A stretch of DNA of 27,554 bases from Neoconidiobolus thromboides FSU 785 (GCA_025603075.1 MU626501.1:1-27554), one strand, 5' to 3'. Positions 10,962 to 21,436 are shown, counted from the first letter of the stretch. Translations and numbers: made by a program. The notes: generated from the sequence alone by a model not told the origin.

Positions 10962-12626
10962 CTACTTCTCCTGTCCCATTACCTTCGTCTCATCCAATTC
11001 GTCCATTAAACCAATTTCTTCATATCTTTCCATTATAATTTCACTATACCTTTTTAACCTAAAAATATTCACTTCATCTAATGACCATCTTCTATTAACT
11101 AATGTGTCTTCCCTTTCCTCTTCCCTTTGCCAACTCTCTCTTTTAAATCCTGAGGTATTAAAATTAAGTAATGTATGATTTAAATAAGTAGAGTAAGCAT
11201 ATTGAGAGTCTAAATCCCATAAGTTGGACTGGGAATGATTGAATTGTAGATTAGGAAATGAAGAATTGGAATCAGGTGGTAATTGAAGGAAACTTATTTG
11301 ATCTAACTTGGGGGAAGTAATTCGATTTTTTTTATAATAATTGAAGATGAGAAGAAGCAAACCGGAGAGTAATATACCACCTATAATTCCCATTACTATA
11401 GCTAAGACCAGTTTATCTGTGGGAGATAACAATTCTTTTGTATTATCATTATTGTTATTTGATTGAGTAACGCCAGTTCTCATATGAGAAGATTTTGTTG
11501 GTAATGTACTATTAATAGTGATACTATGTTGCCAATTATCTGTATTAATAACATAAAAATCTTTTATATAACGCTGATTACTATCTTTTTGACCGAAGAA
11601 TAAAAAATAATTATTTTGTATTAATAAAGCGGAATGAAAAGCTAATTTTAAATTAGATAAAGTATTATCATAATTAAGGAGTGGACGGGATTCCATTTGC
11701 CAGGAGGTTAAATTGAGTAAATATAAATCTGAGGTTAATTGTAAAGTATTGTTACAATTGCTTAATCCACCATAAATAATGAGTTGTTTTTTATTTTTAA
11801 AATAAGTAGTTGTATGGCCAATTCTAGCTTCCGTAGGGGCGTTATTAATAATAATTTTTTTCCAAGTCAATAATTGAATATCAAATAAATAAATTAAATT
11901 AAAGGGCTTATTTAACTCATTTGTTATATTATTATACAATATTCTTCCATCTTCATTTAATAAATTAATAGAGCCTCCTAGTATAACCATATATCGATCT
12001 TCTATTAGTGTAGCTGTATGATAAGCAGATGGGGGTATTTTTGCTTCATCTGTTGTATAAGTTAAATCTATCCATTGATTGCTAGTAAAATTAAAGTGAT
12101 AAAATTGTCTTGTTAATAATAATTGAGAATAATTGGGATGTTTAATATAACCACCAAATAAATATAGTTGATTGTCTTTGGTTATTATTATACTGCTACC
12201 ACTTCGTTGTATTGGGCTATTATTATTGATTTCTGGACTGGCAAGTAAGGTTGAATTGTCTGGATTTAATATATAAAAGCTGGAAATTGTTGTGTTGACT
12301 GGAAGCAAATGTTGTAACTTGGGTTGTTGGTATATGTAGATAGTATACTGATCTTGTTGACAAACGGTGAACAATTTAGTGTATGTTGATGATGATAAGG
12401 GTAAATTGTTAATTTTAGTTAACGTTTTGTTTGCTAATAAATGAGGTTGAGTTAAATTATAATTATAGACAGATTGACCATTGTTAGTGTTAATGTTGTT
12501 GGTAGATGAATTGGCTGCTATTATTATTATATTTTGATTGTATAGTATTGAAGAGGATTCTATTATCGATTGGCAAATTATTACAAAGGATAACAATAGT
12601 ATCAATACTAAATAAATAAATGTCAT
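10962..12626 (-). CDS. Kelch-repeat type I membrane protein
   Basis: A single-exon frame of 554 residues. Residues 1-20 (MTFIYLVLILLLSFVIICQS) form a signal peptide. The ectodomain contains at least four kelch-type blades: QLYLFGGY (about 153-160) with FTSNQWIDL, AYHTATLIEDRYMVILGG (201-218) with LFDIQLLTWKKI, ARIGHTTTYF then LIIYGG (267-287) with LYLLNLTSW, and FHSALLIQNNYFLFFGQ (330-346) with FYVINTDNW. Further blades probably lie in residues 80-150. Many N-X-S/T sites suit a glycosylated surface. A hydrophobic stretch at 406-430 (LVLAIVMGIIGGILLSGLLL, continuing) followed by YYKKNR marks a single membrane span and a ~120-residue cytosolic tail ending in a charged segment. A beta-propeller ectodomain suggests binding of a ligand or of the cell wall. 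I do not recognise a specific orthologue. Confidence 0.85.
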   Translation of the reverse strand: MTFIYLVLILLLSFVIICQSIIESSSILYNQNIIIIAANSSTNNINTNNGQSVYNYNLTQPHLLANKTLTKINNLPLSSSTYTKLFTVCQQDQYTIYIYQQPKLQHLLPVNTTISSFYILNPDNSTLLASPEINNNSPIQRSGSSIIITKDNQLYLFGGYIKHPNYSQLLLTRQFYHFNFTSNQWIDLTYTTDEAKIPPSAYHTATLIEDRYMVILGGSINLLNEDGRILYNNITNELNKPFNLIYLFDIQLLTWKKIIINNAPTEARIGHTTTYFKNKKQLIIYGGLSNCNNTLQLTSDLYLLNLTSWQMESRPLLNYDNTLSNLKLAFHSALLIQNNYFLFFGQKDSNQRYIKDFYVINTDNWQHSITINSTLPTKSSHMRTGVTQSNNNNDNTKELLSPTDKLVLAIVMGIIGGILLSGLLLLIFNYYKKNRITSPKLDQISFLQLPPDSNSSFPNLQFNHSQSNLWDLDSQYAYSTYLNHTLLNFNTSGFKRESWQREEEREDTLVNRRWSLDEVNIFRLKRYSEIIMERYEEIGLMDELDETKVMGQEK

Positions 12627-13116
12627 GATAAATTATAATACGTAAATAAATAAATAAATAAAAGAGAATATTTCGTAATAATTGTTGATTTATTATTTTT
12701 AAACTATAAGCCTCGATTTTTATGCTTAAATAAAAACTTGGATTTTGGTATTAAAATATTAGACTTTTTATTGCATGAAATAAAAACATGAATGTATTTT
12801 TAAAATTTTTGGCAGAGGTTAAAAATATTTTGACAAAAGGGTTATGTACTAATTGGCTAAAGTATTAAATTAGTTGGCAGATATGATTTTAGTACAAGCA
12901 GGATAAAAATTACTATAGTATCTAACAATTTCATTAATTATCATATCTATTTAATTTAATGTAAGGACCTTGATATTAATTAATAAGTATAATTTAAAAA
13001 TTAATTTAAAATTAAAAATCTTATAAAAAATATAGCTTTTATATATATATCAAAAATAGCTTTTAAATTTAGCTTGACTGCATTAAATTTGATAACGACT
13101 AGTAAAAGTTAGCATT

Positions 13117-13214
13117 TGGGGATGTATTTTTTGCTTAAGGATTTTATTAATAATTTTTCTACTCAAATAGTGCTTAGAAAATGAAAAAGTAATGAAACTA
13201 AAAAAACATCCTCA
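13117..13214 (+). mobile_element. MITE copy 5
   Basis: A 98-bp element with ends TGGGGATGT and ACATCCTCA. It is flanked by TT on both sides (13115-13116 and 13215-13216). The core is intact apart from small deletions (TAATTTTTCTACTCAAATAG). Confidence 0.85.
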
Positions 13215-13310
13215 TTTTCTGAAATGATCACAAGTCAAGAAAAAAGTTAAAAATCGAATATGTTAAGTTCAAATATGCATTAACTTAATGTTTATTCAAA
13301 AATAATGATA

Positions 13311-13398
13311 TGGGGATGTATTTTTGTGTTTAAGAATTTTACCAGCAAATTTTCCACTCAAATAGCGCTTAAAAAACGGAGAAGTAATAAAATAATCA
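13311..13398 (+). mobile_element. MITE copy 6, 3' end shortened
   Basis: The left end TGGGGATGTATTTTTG is perfect and preceded by TA (13309-13310). The family sequence runs to AAAAAACGGAGAAGTAAT. The usual GAAGCCAAAAAAACATCCCCA end is lost or internally deleted; the element may end at ATCA (13398) followed by TA, but that border is uncertain. It faces copy 7 (13435-13534). Confidence 0.75.
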
Positions 13399-13434
13399 TA
13401 TTAGTATTTTCACTGCCAGTTTAACTTTATTGTT

Positions 13435-13534
13435 TGGGGGTGTTTTTTTTGATTTCATCACTTCTCCGTTTTTTGAGCGCTATTTGAGTGGAAAATTTGT
13501 TAGTGAAATTGTTAAATAAAAAAATACGTCCCCA
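13435..13534 (-). mobile_element. MITE copy 7
   Basis: A 100-bp element in reverse orientation with ends TGGGGGTGT and ACGTCCCCA, flanked by TT on both sides. Its core shares a variant (CCACTCAAATAGCGCT followed by AAAAAACGGAGAAGT) with copy 6 and with no other copy here. Confidence 0.87.
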
Positions 13535-13579
13535 TTCTGTAAAATTATGAAAATAGTTTATTTTATCATCAGGTATTCT

Positions 13580-13584
<5 letters not shown>

Positions 13585-13620
<36 letters not shown>
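13585..13620 (+). repeat. (TAA)12 microsatellite
   Basis: Twelve uninterrupted TAA units lie between MITE copy 7 and the stop codon of the receptor gene, probably within or just after its 3' untranslated region. Confidence 0.95.
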
Positions 13621-13626
<6 letters not shown>

Positions 13627-13696
13627 TTATTAAAAAGCAATTGCAAAAATATAAATAACAATAAGATATTGCTTATTGTTCCAATTCATCATCTTC

Positions 13697-15256
13697 TCAT
13701 TTTAAGTCTTTTTTGTCGTAGCTACTTTTAGGGGGAGAAATTATGGACAATAAAGTTTGATTTGAATATAATGAAGCGTTATCTTGATACTTTAAATTAG
13801 GTAAAGCAAAGCTAATAGTTGAGTGGGATCCATCTTTAATTGGAGAAGGTTCAAAATGAGAGGCATTTCTTAATTTAACATTATCACCCTTTGGAGAAAT
13901 TGATTCAGTCAATTCAAACTTAGTTAAAATACCATGTCTTTCAGGAGACTTTAATTTTCTTAATGTATTTTTATGTAATTCTTTAAATTGTAATTTCTTC
14001 TTTTTTTGATGATGAAGATAAGCAATAAGTTGAAATACTCCACTTAAATTAGTTGATAAAATAGCTAACGTAAATACCCAGCTTTCTCTATAATCAAATA
14101 ACATTAAAAGTAAATGAACTGTTGGCGGAGTATATTGAAAAAAATGAATTAATAAATGAGTTTCTAATTTAATTTCAGCATAATCTAAAGTCATTATTGA
14201 TTTGCGATAAATTTGATGATAAAATTTCTTATTTAAACTTGGATCTTTTAACATTTCGCTTTCCAATGTACTTAGTGTTTCTGTTGAGTGGTTCTTATTA
14301 TTATGATGATCATGTTTATAAGTACGTACTAACATATAACCTCCCAATATTAAAATAGCTATTACTAAATACAAAAATAATAATGCTATTGTACTTATCT
14401 TCCCTGCTAATGTTTCATCGTCAATTAAACACCAAAATTCTTCTGGTCCAAATGCATGGAATTGAGCTAATATAGTGGTAGCAATAAGTGGTAAACCAAT
14501 AATAATAAATAAAAGGAACCAATCGTATTTCCCTGTTTTTAATTCATACCCTTTAGTTGCTTTTAAAGCAGTTGAAATAGCAATAAACCCGATTAATAAC
14601 ATATCTGTTGCTTCTAAAGTATTGATGATAAATCCAATAAATTGACATGAATTTCCAGAAACTAAAGTATCGAATAAAGTAGAATAAACAATTGAAAACG
14701 TAAAGAATCCACCCACCAATATATCATTAAGTACTGAATAAGTTAATATTCTTAAGCTAGAGTGAAAGCCTACTCGTTTTCTTAATTTATTAACTAAATA
14801 TAATAAATAGCCACAAGCCACAAAATTCAATGATGTAGTAATTAAGCCAACCACAAACATAGTTGATGCGCCAATTGGATCTTTGGAGCGTATATTCTCA
14901 GCTTCTTCACTATCTTCGGTTTCTTTATTTCCATCTTTATTATGACTATGTTCTTTACCACCCTCCACTTTAGTTGTATTAGTTGAAGTCTTACTTGATA
15001 TTATAGATTTTGAAGTAATTACAAGTACATCCTCTTCTTGTTTTAAAACCCGATTGTTTTGAGTTGGGGTTGGTGATGGGTAACTTATATATATTGTTTT
15101 TGTTGGTTCAATTGTTGGCTTTATATTCATTAATAGATCTTCAATAGCTTGAATATCGGGTGATATAATGTCCCCAGCATCATCTAATAAAGTTATTGAG
15201 GTTATATGGGTTAACAAATACAAAAACAATATAGATTGTAGTGAGTTTAGGTGCAT
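13697..15256 (-). CDS. Seven-transmembrane receptor, probable G-protein-coupled receptor
   Basis: A single-exon frame of 519 residues. Residues 1-20 look like a signal peptide, followed by a ~105-residue Ser/Thr/Lys-rich extracellular tail. Seven hydrophobic segments follow at about 131-155, 168-192, 203-228, 245-265, 287-311, 363-387 and 391-415. The loop after helix 1 is basic (NKLRKRVGFHSSLR), helix 2 contains an Asn-Asp pair (SVLNDIL), helix 3 starts at a cysteine (SCQFIGF), and the second extracellular loop carries EEFWCLIDD, whose cysteine could bond to that in helix 3. This layout resembles cAMP-receptor-like and Git3-like fungal/amoebal receptors. The long loop 5-6 (312-362) and the ~100-residue C-terminal tail are cytosolic and polar, suited to coupling and phosphorylation. 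Ligand and subfamily cannot be told from the sequence. Confidence 0.82.
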   Translation of the reverse strand: MHLNSLQSILFLYLLTHITSITLLDDAGDIISPDIQAIEDLLMNIKPTIEPTKTIYISYPSPTPTQNNRVLKQEEDVLVITSKSIISSKTSTNTTKVEGGKEHSHNKDGNKETEDSEEAENIRSKDPIGASTMFVVGLITTSLNFVACGYLLYLVNKLRKRVGFHSSLRILTYSVLNDILVGGFFTFSIVYSTLFDTLVSGNSCQFIGFIINTLEATDMLLIGFIAISTALKATKGYELKTGKYDWFLLFIIIGLPLIATTILAQFHAFGPEEFWCLIDDETLAGKISTIALLFLYLVIAILILGGYMLVRTYKHDHHNNKNHSTETLSTLESEMLKDPSLNKKFYHQIYRKSIMTLDYAEIKLETHLLIHFFQYTPPTVHLLLMLFDYRESWVFTLAILSTNLSGVFQLIAYLHHQKKKKLQFKELHKNTLRKLKSPERHGILTKFELTESISPKGDNVKLRNASHFEPSPIKDGSHSTISFALPNLKYQDNASLYSNQTLLSIISPPKSSYDKKDLK

Positions 15257-17072
15257 GATGTTAATATTGAATTATAAGAATAACAAGAAATAAGAAATAA
15301 AAGACTAAATGTAAGGGAAAATATAAGAAATGGATAAAATTTAGTAAGGGAACCAGCTTATTAAAGTTATTCCAGGTTTGATGTTTTTTTCCTAAAGTTT
15401 TTGAAACGAAATTTAAGAGTCAGTTCACACTTATTTATAATTTTTTATAACGGTTAAAAACGGTGTCTTTATTAAATTTAAAAAGTTAACTACTCATTTC
15501 TAAAATTAGTAAAATCATCATTACGATCTGTTACTCCAAAGAATGATTGAAATTGAAAGTTAAACTAGTTATTGAGTTGATGTTAATATTAATTATTTTT
15601 TTACTATAATTATATAATTTATTCAAATTATCTAATATGTATTTTCTTTTCTTTCAACTTGTTTGAACTCTAATCAAAGCGACACTAAAGAAATTCAATA
15701 TTTTATGCTTTTTATTCGTGCAAATAGGGGTGAGCTCATCGAGATCCACTAATTAATTTTTTTATTTATTGCCAAGAATTTATCAATTGGAGTAAGTTAA
15801 TAAAATGAGAACTTTAAGTTTGTGTTTTAATAGAGAGTTATTTCATTTAAGTTGATTAAGATAATTATAAACATATTAATTAAAACTTTTAAAAAGCTCT
15901 TATTATAAAACGAAGTCACTCAAATGTAATAAAAGTGTATAAAAGGTAATAAAAAATTATATATTTGATTTGTTATTGTTTATTTTATTTATAACTATAC
16001 AATCATTAATTAATTAATTAATTTCAATGCATTAACTACTTCTAATGCTATATTTCAAATTAAACACAATATCAATTTAGAGGCTCTTGAAGTTATTATC
16101 TTTGATAAAATAAAAAAGAATTAACTGCTGATTATTAAAATTATAAATAAAATTGGTGGCTTATAAAAAAATTCAACTTTATTTTTAATATACTTTGTTA
16201 TTTATTATTTACCTAAAAATAACTTATTTTTACATAAAGTTAGTAGTTGGATGAGTTGAAATTAAACTTCAACTTTTCTCCGATGTTCAATATTCAGTTT
16301 AAATTCAATAAAAAATTAGTTCTAGTATAACAACTGTGTTTGATATAAAAATCATTTTGTCTTTAAATATCAATTCCAATTTAGACACTCATTTTATTTT
16401 CAAATAAAAACTTTTAATTAAAGATAGAATGAGTTTTATATTAAAGGTAGTTATATAAAGTTTTTATAAATTTATTACTATTGAGGTGGTAGTAGTAATA
16501 TTCATTTGGAAAGAGAGATTTGAAATAGTAACCTTGTAATAGCTTGAAATTAGATCAATGGTAACAAAAACTTATCAATATTTGTCTAAGTCGAAAATTT
16601 TGTTGAGATTGAGTTCGTTGATGTGTTTAATTTTGTTTGATTATTTGTAAAACTTGCTTTAATTTTGTTGATAGTTGTTTAAAGGTTCCTGTTTCAAATT
16701 TCTTTCTCCAAATATAATTGGCATCAAATCGAGGTTTAGCTTTATAAAGATTTTCTGTTAACTTAACAAAATTTTATTTTGCTGTATTGCAAAAGTAATT
16801 TAAATGTAGTTTCTTTACAGAATTTGAAGACATTATAAAATAGATATAATATAGTCATTAACTAAATCATAACTACAAAGCTACATTTAACTTATGACAC
16901 CTCGAAATTCTATAAGAGAAATCACATTCAATCTACATTTTTTAATAAGATGATCAAATAAAATAAAATTAGAATTATTAAATTAAAGATCAATTTGATA
17001 AATAAAAACATTATATAAACCCTTAGAGTTAATATTCTCAGGTTAAGAGTATTTTCACTTTAGTTATAGATA

Positions 17073-17169
17073 TGGGGATGTATTTTTTTGCTTAATAATT
17101 TTACTAACAATTTTTCCGCTCAAGTAGTGCTTAAAAATAGAAAAAAATGAAGCTAAAAAAACACCCCCA
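17073..17169 (+). mobile_element. MITE copy 8
   Basis: A 97-bp element with ends TGGGGATGT and ACACCCCCA, flanked by TA (17071-17072 and 17170-17171). The core has small deletions near GAAAAAAATGAAGC. Confidence 0.87.
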
Positions 17170-17769
17170 TATGTTGTAAATTGACAGAATTTTTATCAAC
17201 TTTGATAAAAATTCCTAAATTAGCAAAAAATTTACTAACATAACTTATGTATTAATATTAATTAAAGCTGTAATATATAAATAAGTGAACTATCTTAGTA
17301 TTATAAATATATATGTTTTTTATTATTAGCAGTTAAATTATAAATTTTATTATATTTGTAAATAAAAACCTTAAATTTTAAAACCAACTAATCAATATTT
17401 CTTATTTTATCTAATGGTTTAGAACTATTTTTTTGTTATGAAAGGTTTTTTAAATGGCTATCAACTATGTTTTTTCTATAATACTTAATAAAAAAATCAA
17501 AACTAGTTTTTTAACTATTATTTATCTTATAATTTTTTCAAATATATAATACAACAACTTTTGAAATTTAAAATAGTTTCTTGTATCTGCTTATGTATTA
17601 ATTTTTAGAAACTTTTTAAATAAAAACTCTTTGGATCTTAAATTAATTGAACAATTTTTGTATATATTGAATTATAGTTTAATATTTTAAATAGACAATC
17701 AAAATAAACAAAGTTTATTATTCCATTATTTTTTAAATATAAAACACCAAACTTTAATACTAATATGAA

Positions 17770-18250
17770 ATGTTGCTTTGTCGGCTCTATGATTGATTAT
17801 AACATAACAATCACTTAAGTCATTATATTCTCGAGTTCAGACACAATCAATCTAGGGTCTCTTATTTTGATTTGCTGAGAGAATTCTTAACTTCAAATCG
17901 CAAACGATATTATCTTCTGGTTTTGATATCTATACTTGTTGGGGTATAAAAGAGATCCTTTACAATAATTCGAGGCTTTTTAATTAAATTATTCCCTGAT
18001 ATTGTACCTTTAATAAAGCTACTAAATCTTTCTGATGGTACTTTATGTGGATTTTACAGCAGTATTATCTATTCTATTTGTCTTACATATTTAGTAGCCT
18101 ATTATGTGTTATGCTTCATAATTCAAGTCTATCTTAGTTAGCTAGACTAAGTCCTTTCGACTTACAGCCACCCAATCAACCAAAAATTACTTTTAGCACC
18201 AATCACTGAGTACTGGATTTCACACTAATATGGGTTATTTATTATAACAA
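17770..18250. other. Compositional island, possible old LTR or gene relic
   Basis: The segment is less A/T-rich than its flanks and contains a promoter-like GGGGTATAAAAGAGATCC at about 17940-17957. It also has an open plus-strand stretch (from about 17970 to 18135) encoding a hydrophobic segment (YSIICLT-like, with AYYVLCFIIQVYL). ATTATAAC-type sequences occur near both edges (about 17796 and 18240), but I could not find matching TG...CA ends with a 5-bp target duplication. It may be a solo LTR, a decayed membrane protein gene, or neither. Confidence 0.25.
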
Positions 18251-18831
18251 TATAAATTCATTAAATCTGGGTTTATTTTTATTTCCATATTTTATTTAAA
18301 GCCTAAAGGTATTATATAACTTTCATTATTTAATTTTTATTTATCTTCGTTTTATTTTTAAATAATTTTTTTAATTATATACTAGGTATATATATTATAT
18401 AAATCTATCTTTTGTTATATTCTTAAAACTATTTAATATATATTTAAGAAATGTTAACTTAGATACTGCTTTATTTTTTAAACTATTAAACTATTTGTTA
18501 TATATCGTTTTTTTACTTTTATTTAATGTATATATTTTTACTAAATTTTGATAAAATAACTAAAATGTCTTTAAGTTAAAATTCAACTAATCACGTGTTA
18601 AAGATTTATTTTAAGCTTTTAAGCTTAAAATTTAAGTAAATCTAAAACCAACAATTCAGATATTCTTAAATACTTAGATTATTTGATAAGCCTCGTTTTA
18701 TGTTCTTTATATTATCATCAAAAATTAAATTTTTTCGGTCTTTTGTTTCTCCTGGTTTAGATTTAGCTAAAAAGTTAACACAATTACTTATACATAAAAT
18801 ATCAACCTATAACATAACAATAATCAAATAG

Positions 18832-18839
18832 TATAAATA
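18832..18839 (+). promoter_or_regulatory. TATA box of the first alcohol dehydrogenase gene
   Basis: TATAAATA starts 40 bases upstream of the ATG at 18872, a plausible spacing for a gene with a short 5' untranslated region. The paralogous gene has a TATA element in a similar place. Confidence 0.6.
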
Positions 18840-18871
18840 GTCAGAAAACAAACAGTATAGTTTTATAAAAA

Positions 18872-19930
18872 ATGTCCAGCACAGCAAAATACAGTAAAAT
18901 AAATGGCTATGCTTGTCATGGAAAAGATGAAAAATTAGTCAAATATATCTACAATCCAGCCCCACTTCAACCCAACGATATTGAAGTTAAGATAACCCAT
19001 TGTGGTATCTGTGGCACTGATATTCATGTAATGGATAGTGGATGGGCCCCAGCCAATTATCCAGTAATAGTGGGTCATGAAATTGTAGGTGAAATAGTAT
19101 CTTTAGGACCAGAGGTGAAAGGATTCAAAATAGGAGATCGTGTAGGAGTAGGAGCCCAATGTTCCTGTTGTATGAATAAGGATTGTTATGCTTGTAAACG
19201 TCAAAGAGAAGCACATTGTGAGAAAATGGGAGAAACCTATAATTCAAAGAGATCAATAGATAATTCAAAAACTTATGGTGGTTACGCAGAAGCTATTAGG
19301 GTTCAACAAGATTTTGTATTTCATATACCAGAAAGTATACCTTCAGATAAAGCTGCACCTCTATTATGTGCTGGTGCTACTGTATATACTCCTATGATTC
19401 AACAAGGATTTAAAGCAGGTGATAAAGTTGGTGTACTTGGAATTGGAGGTTTAGGTCATTTGGCTATTCAATTTGCTAATGCTTTGGGATGTGAAGTGTA
19501 TGCTTTGTCCCACTCCCATTCCAAAGAAGAAGACGCTAAAAAGATGGGAGCTAAACATTTCATTGCTTATAGCAATGAAGAAGAATTAATTAAAGTTAAA
19601 AATACATTGAACTATCTTATTGTAACCAGTAATGGGGATAATGCACAATGGGATCGCTTTGCTAATTGGATGGATATTGATGGTAAAATCATATTGTTAG
19701 CAGTACCAGAATCCAATATTACATTGAGTCCATTTACTTTGGTAAAGAAAAACATTGGCTTTAGTGGTTCGCTTATTGGATCTCCAAATGAAATTCGTCA
19801 AATGTTGGATTTTGCAGCAAAGCATAAAGTTTATCCTTGGATTGAAAATTATCCTATGGATAAATGCAATGAAGGTATACAGCTTGTACGTGATGGTAAA
19901 GTTAGATACAGAGTGGTGCTCAATAACTAA
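18872..19930 (+). CDS. Zinc-dependent, NADP-type alcohol dehydrogenase (cinnamyl alcohol dehydrogenase family), paralogue 1
   Basis: A single-exon gene of 352 residues, the usual length for the family. It should interconvert aldehydes and primary alcohols in the cytosol with NADP(H). Catalytic zinc ligands are Cys44 (THCGICGTDIH), His69-Glu70 (VGHE) and Cys166 (LLCAGATVY). Structural zinc ligands are most likely Cys100, Cys105, Cys108 and Cys116 (CMNKDCYACKRQREAHC), a spacing I recall from fungal members. The Rossmann motif GIGGLGHLAIQFA is at 190-202. The following SHSHSKEEDA has serines and a lysine where NADP-specific enzymes such as yeast ADH6 hold the 2'-phosphate. By family, substrates are medium-chain, aromatic or branched aldehydes; the actual substrate is unknown. 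Its paralogue lies 4.8 kb downstream on the same strand. Their 3' flanks are also alike (TTTTATTCAAGTCATATT here, TTTTATTTAAGCCATATT there), so the duplication included the terminator region. Confidence 0.95.
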   Translation: MSSTAKYSKINGYACHGKDEKLVKYIYNPAPLQPNDIEVKITHCGICGTDIHVMDSGWAPANYPVIVGHEIVGEIVSLGPEVKGFKIGDRVGVGAQCSCCMNKDCYACKRQREAHCEKMGETYNSKRSIDNSKTYGGYAEAIRVQQDFVFHIPESIPSDKAAPLLCAGATVYTPMIQQGFKAGDKVGVLGIGGLGHLAIQFANALGCEVYALSHSHSKEEDAKKMGAKHFIAYSNEEELIKVKNTLNYLIVTSNGDNAQWDRFANWMDIDGKIILLAVPESNITLSPFTLVKKNIGFSGSLIGSPNEIRQMLDFAAKHKVYPWIENYPMDKCNEGIQLVRDGKVRYRVVLNN

Positions 19931-20520
19931 ATGATAAATAAGCTATTATAGTTATTACTACCCTTTTATTCAAGTCATATTTGAATTTTCCAAGTAAATT
20001 AGAATTATACTAGTACAAAAAGTATAACTTAAATAATGTTTCATTTATATATTCTATAAAGAACACTTAAAGTAACTTAGTATACTTAAATTCCAATCCC
20101 ACACCAAATAGATAGTTGAGCTTTCTCTCATATTATTATGAAATAAAAGATTGTTATCAGAAGCTTTATAGTTTGTTAAGGTAATTTTAGGGTTATAATC
20201 ATTTTTTAGGTTTATAATCATTTCTAAATATTTCATACTATTGGCTATATAGCGTAGCGTACTATATCTATATAAGTTTTATTCACTCCGTCTCTATGGT
20301 ATTAGCGTAGGTATATTAATCGTACTTTATTCGATTGCTATTTGTAGATATTTGATTGTTTAGTCAATTTATTTAAACTTTAAATATAGCTCATTTTTGA
20401 TAAATGCCAAATACAGCATTTCAGAGCATATCAGGATAGTAGGGCTAAAAACCATGATAGTCAAGTGATTATTTTTACTTGATTTCAATACTTTTATATA
20501 GGGTTTTCAAACTTAATATA

Positions 20521-20619
20521 CAGGGATCTTTTTTTGGCTTCATGATTTTTTCGATTTTCAAGCACTATTTAAGAAGAAAGATTGTTAGTAAAATTCTTAA
20601 ACAAAAAAATACATCCTCA
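20521..20619 (-). mobile_element. MITE copy 9
   Basis: A 99-bp element in reverse orientation, with ends CAGGGATCT and ACATCCTCA, flanked by TA on both sides (20519-20520 and 20620-20621). The core shows TTGGCTTCATGATTTTTTCG and AAGCACTATTTAAG. Confidence 0.85.
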
Positions 20620-20816
20620 TACACTAAAACTAAAAATCAAAATAATAGAAAATAATAAAAAATAATTTTTTAAACTAATTTATATAACTTTAATTAGTCT
20701 ATTTGAGTTAATTTTATTTTGGTTAATATTTTATCAATTTTTAATCATATAGTTTCAAATAAATAAAACTAATAAAGTAGTTTTCAAGTATTATTTTCAA
20801 ACGGTTTTTAAACATT

Positions 20817-20917
20817 TGGGGATGTATTTCTGTGTTTAAGAATTTTGCTAATAATTTTTCCGCTCAAATGGCGCTTAAAAGATGGAAAAAATGATGAAGC
20901 CAAAAAAAACATCCCCA
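20817..20917 (+). mobile_element. MITE copy 10
   Basis: A 101-bp copy close to the family consensus, with ends TGGGGATGT and ACATCCCCA that are perfect inverted repeats of each other. It is flanked by TT on both sides (20815-20816 and 20918-20919). The core reads CCGCTCAAATGGCGCTT, followed by GATGAAGCCAAAAAAAAC. This is the best reference copy in the window. Confidence 0.9.
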
Positions 20918-21436
20918 TTTTATAAAAATCATTTTATATTTAATTTTGAAAATCTCAAACTTTAATTAGCATCTTTTTCAAAACTTCTATGGATTAGTAA
21001 TAAAATTTACGCTTTCTTATCAATACTACTTATATTTATGACTTAATATTATAAAGATTTTATAATATTAACTATAAAAGATTTTAGTGGCAATTAGAGA
21101 TTTAACATTTACTATATTAAAAGCTTAAATTTATATAGCCATTTTTAATATACTCTCTTTACTTTTACCATTAACTTATTCAAGTTAATTTTTTGCAAAA
21201 ATATTTGTCAATGAATACAATATAAATTAAAAGAGTAATTTTCAATTAAAAAATAAAAATATCAAATCGGAAATAAACCTTTTAATAACTATTCAATGTC
21301 TTTTTAGCTTTTTTAAATTTTATTTATCTATGATATTTAAACTAATAAATAGAGTCAAATAATATGTATTTTCTGCTTGAAAGCTCCTGGCGTTTTATCT
21401 TCAAATATATTAAAACTTATTTTATAATTCACTATT

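Larger units (their letters stand above)
13311..13534. repeat. Large inverted repeat formed by MITE copies 6 and 7
   Basis: Two arms of about 80 bp face each other across a spacer of roughly 40 bp (13399-13434). One stretch of 24 bases (13346-13369) is perfectly complementary to 13476-13499, and complementarity continues on both sides with few mismatches. The DNA, or an RNA made from it, could fold into a long hairpin. Confidence 0.8.
12627..13696. other. Intergenic region with three MITE copies and a microsatellite
   Basis: MITE copies lie at 13117-13214, 13311-13398 and 13435-13534, the last two in opposite orientation. A (TAA)12 microsatellite follows at 13585-13620, just downstream of the receptor gene's stop. 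No coding sequence is visible. Confidence 0.65.
15257..18871. other. Long intergenic region
   Basis: This is 3.6 kb of very A/T-rich sequence upstream of the receptor gene on the left and of the first alcohol dehydrogenase gene on the right. It holds MITE copy 8 (17073-17169). A segment at about 17770-18250 has visibly more G+C than its surroundings and is listed separately. No intact gene is visible. Confidence 0.55.

Noticed and set aside
10954-11178. 74-codon plus-strand open frame
   Set aside because: It is antisense to the C-terminal tail of the kelch protein gene and has low-complexity Ser/Leu content.
17770-18250. Firm call of a solo LTR
   Set aside because: No TG...CA ends with a matching 5-bp duplication could be found, so it stays a low-confidence compositional island.
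20054-20236. 60-codon minus-strand open frame downstream of the first alcohol dehydrogenase
   Set aside because: No recognisable motif; in DNA this A/T-rich short frames arise by chance, and it lies in the 3' flank of a gene on the other strand.
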